From NCBI RefSeq assembly GCF_003014695.1, contig NZ_PYAS01000002.1, positions 186,001-250,000 on the forward strand: a stretch of DNA of 64,000 bases. Reading direction: 5' to 3'. The translations under genes and the position numbers were made by a program. Position 1 is the stretch's first letter. Every line of letters starts with the position of its first letter. This stretch comes from Dyadobacter jiangsuensis (GTDB taxonomy: Bacteria; Bacteroidota; Bacteroidia; Cytophagales; Spirosomataceae). The notes under the pieces are model-generated. The model had not been told where the DNA came from, ran no database searches, and saw nothing but the letters and a program-made list of their open reading frames with translations. Below are positions 62,201 to 64,000 of this stretch, in pieces.

Positions 62201-63215
62201 CAGCTGTACCTCCGCTAGCGTTTGGTCCATACCAATTTTGCGTGGCTCCTCCTAGGAAAGTTGCCTGTAAGGCACTTGGTGTGGCGTTCACTACATAATT
62301 TACTGGTGTGGTTACCGTTGGTTTTGCCGGTGGTGTACATGCCGAAACGACAACATCAATTTTCGCTCTTTCACTTTCACATCCACTGACTGTTTGACTT
62401 ACGTAATATGAAATAGTTCCGACAGTATTTGTGGAAGGTACGGTAGGAGTTGTTACAGCTGTACCTCCGCTAGCGTTTGGTCCATACCAATTTTGCGTGG
62501 CTCCTCCTAGGAAAGTTGCCTGTAAGGCACTTGGTGTGGCGTTCACTACATAATTTACTGGTGTGGTTACCGTTGGTTTTGCAGGCGGCGCACACGCAGC
62601 AACCACAACGTCAATTTTGGCACGCTCGCTTTCGCACCCTGCGGGTTTTTGGGATACATAATAGCTCGTGGTTCCGGCAGCAGCCGTGGATGGCGTTGGC
62701 GCAGTCGCAGAGCCAGTTCCACCAGTGGGATCGGTATACCAAAGCAACCCGGTCAAAGGAGTGGCGGATAAAGCCGTCGCAGCATTGCCCTGGGTATAAT
62801 TTACCGGTGTAACGACGGTCGGTGCAAGAGGAGTTGCATTGATTGGCAACGCAACACTTTCTGAACCGGTAATCTGAATTACTGCCGCGAGTTTGGACAC
62901 CACGCGAACCTTGTATCCTGCGCCCGCAACGGTACCGGCGGGAATGGTTGCGGCAATCGGTGAAGTAGCGGAAGTGCCGATTTCTACCGGAGTGGCGCTG
63001 AACGCACCGGCCGCGTCGGATAGCTGCGCAACAAAGACAACAGCCGGAGCCACAGTGCCCGTAGTGGTGTAGGGAACAGAAATGTCTCCTCCCACGCAAG
63101 CAGGTGATGGAGTAATGGTCCCCGTGGTAATCGTAGTTTGTCCGAATGAAGCTGCCAGGCAGAATAGCGTGGCGAAAATGGTAAGGAAACTCTCTTTAAT
63201 AAATGTTTTTTTCAT
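59298..63215 (-). CDS. Giant Ig-like repeat surface protein with T9SS sorting domain
   Basis: A 1305-residue secreted protein. Signal peptide about residues 1-25 (ending AASFGQT) precedes a first beta domain, then about ten Ig-like modules of 80-85 residues. Each module has a tryptophan strand (LKWYTNQSGGT and variants) and a GCESERAKIDV-type end, spaced regularly. Two further beta domains follow, and residues from about 1230 form a T9SS C-terminal domain (VYPTVINGKCTVEVTG, VDLNGRPRSTQAI, YPSGLYLLRIQNGNLTTVQRVMKP). Such proteins act as surface adhesins or gliding-related components in this phylum. Modules 2 and 3 are almost identical in DNA, indicating a recent duplication. The 5' end has no operon partner. 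Confidence 0.92.
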   Translation of the reverse strand: MKKTFIKESFLTIFATLFCLAASFGQTTITTGTITPSPACVGGDISVPYTTTGTVAPAVVFVAQLSDAAGAFSATPVEIGTSATSPIAATIPAGTVAGAGYKVRVVSKLAAVIQITGSESVALPINATPLAPTVVTPVNYTQGNAATALSATPLTGLLWYTDPTGGTGSATAPTPSTAAAGTTSYYVSQKPAGCESERAKIDVVVAACAPPAKPTVTTPVNYVVNATPSALQATFLGGATQNWYGPNASGGTAVTTPTVPSTNTVGTISYYVSQTVSGCESERAKIDVVVSACTPPAKPTVTTPVNYVVNATPSALQATFLGGATQNWYGPNASGGTAVTTPTVPSTNTVGTISYYVSQTVSGCESERAKIDVIVSACTPPAAPGVSNISYCINATAVKLTATGTNLKWYAEATGGTGSATAPTPSTSEAGIKSYFVSQTVGSCESARAEIKVTINETPAPTATSPIEYCLNETASPLTATGSTLKWYMLPSGGTALSGTPTPVTTAAGTTRYYVSQTVNGCESQQRKEVAVVVKNPSTAPTVTATVNLCQNSTATALTATGTALKWYTNQSGGTPLAGAPVPVTTAVGTTSYYVSQTAAGLCEGPRAKIDVVIKDTPAAPTVTPLDYCVGAKPVALTPSGAVYKWYTGPTGGTGTTTAPTPTATTVGTTSYYVTQSNTYGSLTCESSRAKLDVTVNATPGGVTPLSQEFCQERTDKNYTFPTQASAGNTLNWYTATTGGTASTATPSINLKEPKETTFYVTQLSNKGCESTSRVAQKVLVKPLPGLPGISQSLIEYCQFIAAKPLTATPSANATLDWYGTNASGGSASPNAPTPSTAEGGTTSYYVGQTLAGCAGDRAKIDVKINTTPKPTTKTYLEYCQNEVAPVLDATGSILKWYRGANDTDFQGIPFTPFTEKVQDYSFYVTQTGSNGCESPKEEIKIHIKSLPSATISGNPTIDLGQTATINIKFTGDGPWIYILSSGLTDTTDQADHQVQVKPSTTTSYLLTEVSNACGKGTINGLAVVTVKVPTINSGSPSVSEICASKPFTVPFQQSGDFPSGNTFKLQVAKENADAKFYTIASVATANSISATFPDTTKGGTYFVRVISSGANPDFTVKGSVSSITINVSPLPVATLTGTQTILVGESANLKADITGKAPWTITLNNGTKDTLITATATPFNFKLAPKTTTTYAITKVSNGCGIGTGVGTARVQVDPILGVEPPAPADWAKVYPTVINGKCTVEVTGTISPKQAKIEVVDLNGRPRSTQAIKQQKTEVDFANYPSGLYLLRIQNGNLTTVQRVMKP
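62086..62595 (-). repeat. Tandem duplication of one Ig-like module (2 x 255 bp)
   Basis: The segments 62086-62340 and 62341-62595 are near-identical over about 240 bp, differing by a single base at the third-position of an early codon and by silent changes at the far end. They encode 85-residue modules that differ by only a few residues. Other modules in this gene are diverged, so this copy is recent. Confidence 0.9.
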
Positions 63216-63292
63216 GTATCTGTCTAAATATCTTTCCGCTAACCTTTTGACTGGTAAAGTTAGAGATATTTTTCAAATACGCTGAAGGTGAT

Positions 63293-64000
63293 TTAAGGAA
63301 GCTGGCTTTTCCGTTGAATCAATGAACTGTACACGGCGTCCTGGATTTTTCGGCGTGTACGCTGGGTGGTGATCGCCGTATTTTCGGCGTCGGGATTGAC
63401 GCGGTTTGATAGAAAAATAAACACGAGGTCTTCCTCCGGATCCACCCACACCATGGTGCCCGTGAAGCCGGTATGGCCAAATGAGTTCACCGAAGCTTGC
63501 GGCGAAACGTAGGAACTGTTGCCATCGGCCGGCGCCTTGTCCCAGCCCAGTCCGCGATGATGCGATTCGTCATACATACGCGAGAAGAATGGCACCGTTG
63601 CCTGTTCGTAATAGCGTTTTCCGGCGTAATTGCCCTTCCAGAGGTTCATTTGGAGTAAAACAGCCAGGTCGCGGGCGGTACCGAAAAGTCCGGCATGGCC
63701 CGAAACGCCACCCATGATGGCGGCCATCTGATCGTGCACGGTTCCTTGCAGCAGTTGCCCGCGGAAACGGTAGTCCTGTTCGGTAGGCGCTATTTGCTTT
63801 TCTGGAAAACGGCGCAGCGGGTTGAAGCCGAGGTAAGGCAGTCCAAGCGGCTCGTAAATGTTGGCAGCTACAAAAATATCCAGCGGTTGCGCGGTCACTC
63901 TTTCCACGATTTTTTGGAGCGTCAAAAAGCCGAGGTCGCTGTACAAATAGCCGTAGTTACCAGCCCGGTCGCGGCGGTTGTTCATGGGCGATTCCACCAC
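63293..64000 (-). CDS. Serine hydrolase (beta-lactamase fold), C-terminal part, possibly of a GH3 fusion
   Basis: The visible 235 residues are the end of a penicillin-binding/beta-lactamase-type hydrolase whose start is beyond the window. YLYSDLGFLTLQKIV is the YxN-like second motif (here YSD), NSFGHTGFTGTMVWVDPEEDLVFIFLSNRVNPDAEN is the HTG third motif, and MGGVSGHAGLFGTARDLAVLLQMNLW lies between. The first motif SxxK is not in the window. The terminal sequence resembles that of Bacteroidota proteins in which a GH3 hexosaminidase is fused to this domain; the fusion is an inference that needs the next bases. Confidence 0.8.
   Translation of the reverse strand: MVESPMNNRRDRAGNYGYLYSDLGFLTLQKIVERVTAQPLDIFVAANIYEPLGLPYLGFNPLRRFPEKQIAPTEQDYRFRGQLLQGTVHDQMAAIMGGVSGHAGLFGTARDLAVLLQMNLWKGNYAGKRYYEQATVPFFSRMYDESHHRGLGWDKAPADGNSSYVSPQASVNSFGHTGFTGTMVWVDPEEDLVFIFLSNRVNPDAENTAITTQRTRRKIQDAVYSSLIQRKSQLP

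Noticed and set aside
1..64000. CRISPR array, prophage, integrase, rRNA operon or plasmid replication genes
   Set aside because: I saw no regularly spaced direct repeats with spacers, no cas, integrase or phage structural genes, and no rRNA or replication initiator sequence.

Overview
The window is chromosomal DNA of a Bacteroidota bacterium, most likely order Cytophagales, family Spirosomaceae, close to Dyadobacter. The evidence is a SusC/SusD pair, two large secreted proteins with type IX secretion (T9SS) C-terminal domains, the gene order DUF177-rpmF-plsX-fabH-efp-accB-accC, 7TM-DISM sensor kinase architecture, and promoters of the Bacteroidota TAnnTTTG type. The genus is inferred from overall protein resemblance, not from a search.

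Layout. 0-8 kb: a GH2 beta-galactosidase cut by the left edge, coaX, a gamma-glutamylcyclotransferase-like protein, a conserved protein of unclear function, a divergent Nramp-like transporter whose start codon lies in a perfect inverted repeat, a Tat-exported Gfo/Idh/MocA oxidoreductase, and a HigBA toxin-antitoxin pair followed by a DUF5618 gene split by an in-frame stop. 8-14 kb (minus strand): the fatty-acid/phospholipid and translation cluster, with two REP-like palindromes inside it. 14-20 kb: envelope and housekeeping genes (NeuD-like acyltransferase, beta-barrel, M61 and M48 peptidases, SDR epimerase, PlsC) with dispersed short repeats. 20-27 kb: a complete MarR-controlled tripartite RND efflux operon with recognisable operators. 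27-28 kb: a scarred region with a hairpin cluster and two truncated genes meeting at one junction.

28-41 kb: a secreted DUF4965/glutaminase-type protein, a DsbD-like disulfide reductase, argB, SusC/SusD and a c-type-haem FG-GAP protein. 41-48 kb: argH, a REP-associated tyrosine transposase flanked by inverted REPs, an NlpC/P60 hydrolase, purM and a T9SS-exported PQQ-type sugar dehydrogenase. 48-57 kb: an SGNH hydrolase, a beta-helix protein, an AraC regulator with a Tet(X)-like monooxygenase, and on the other strand a tightly coupled operon of a glycosyltransferase, a 7TM-DISM histidine kinase and a NarL-type regulator, preceded by a small secreted-peptide ORF. 57-64 kb: a methyltransferase, tRNA-His, superoxide dismutase, tadA, a 1305-residue Ig-like repeat T9SS protein and the C-terminus of a serine hydrolase.

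The strongest candidates for something unusual are the REP/RAYT pair of loci (43.25-43.94 kb with transposase, 12.97-13.04 kb without), the start-codon palindrome of the Nramp-like gene, the hairpin cluster at 27.08-27.26 kb, and the small-ORF/glycosyltransferase/two-component operon at 52.8-56.9 kb. No phage, plasmid, CRISPR array or rRNA operon was seen.
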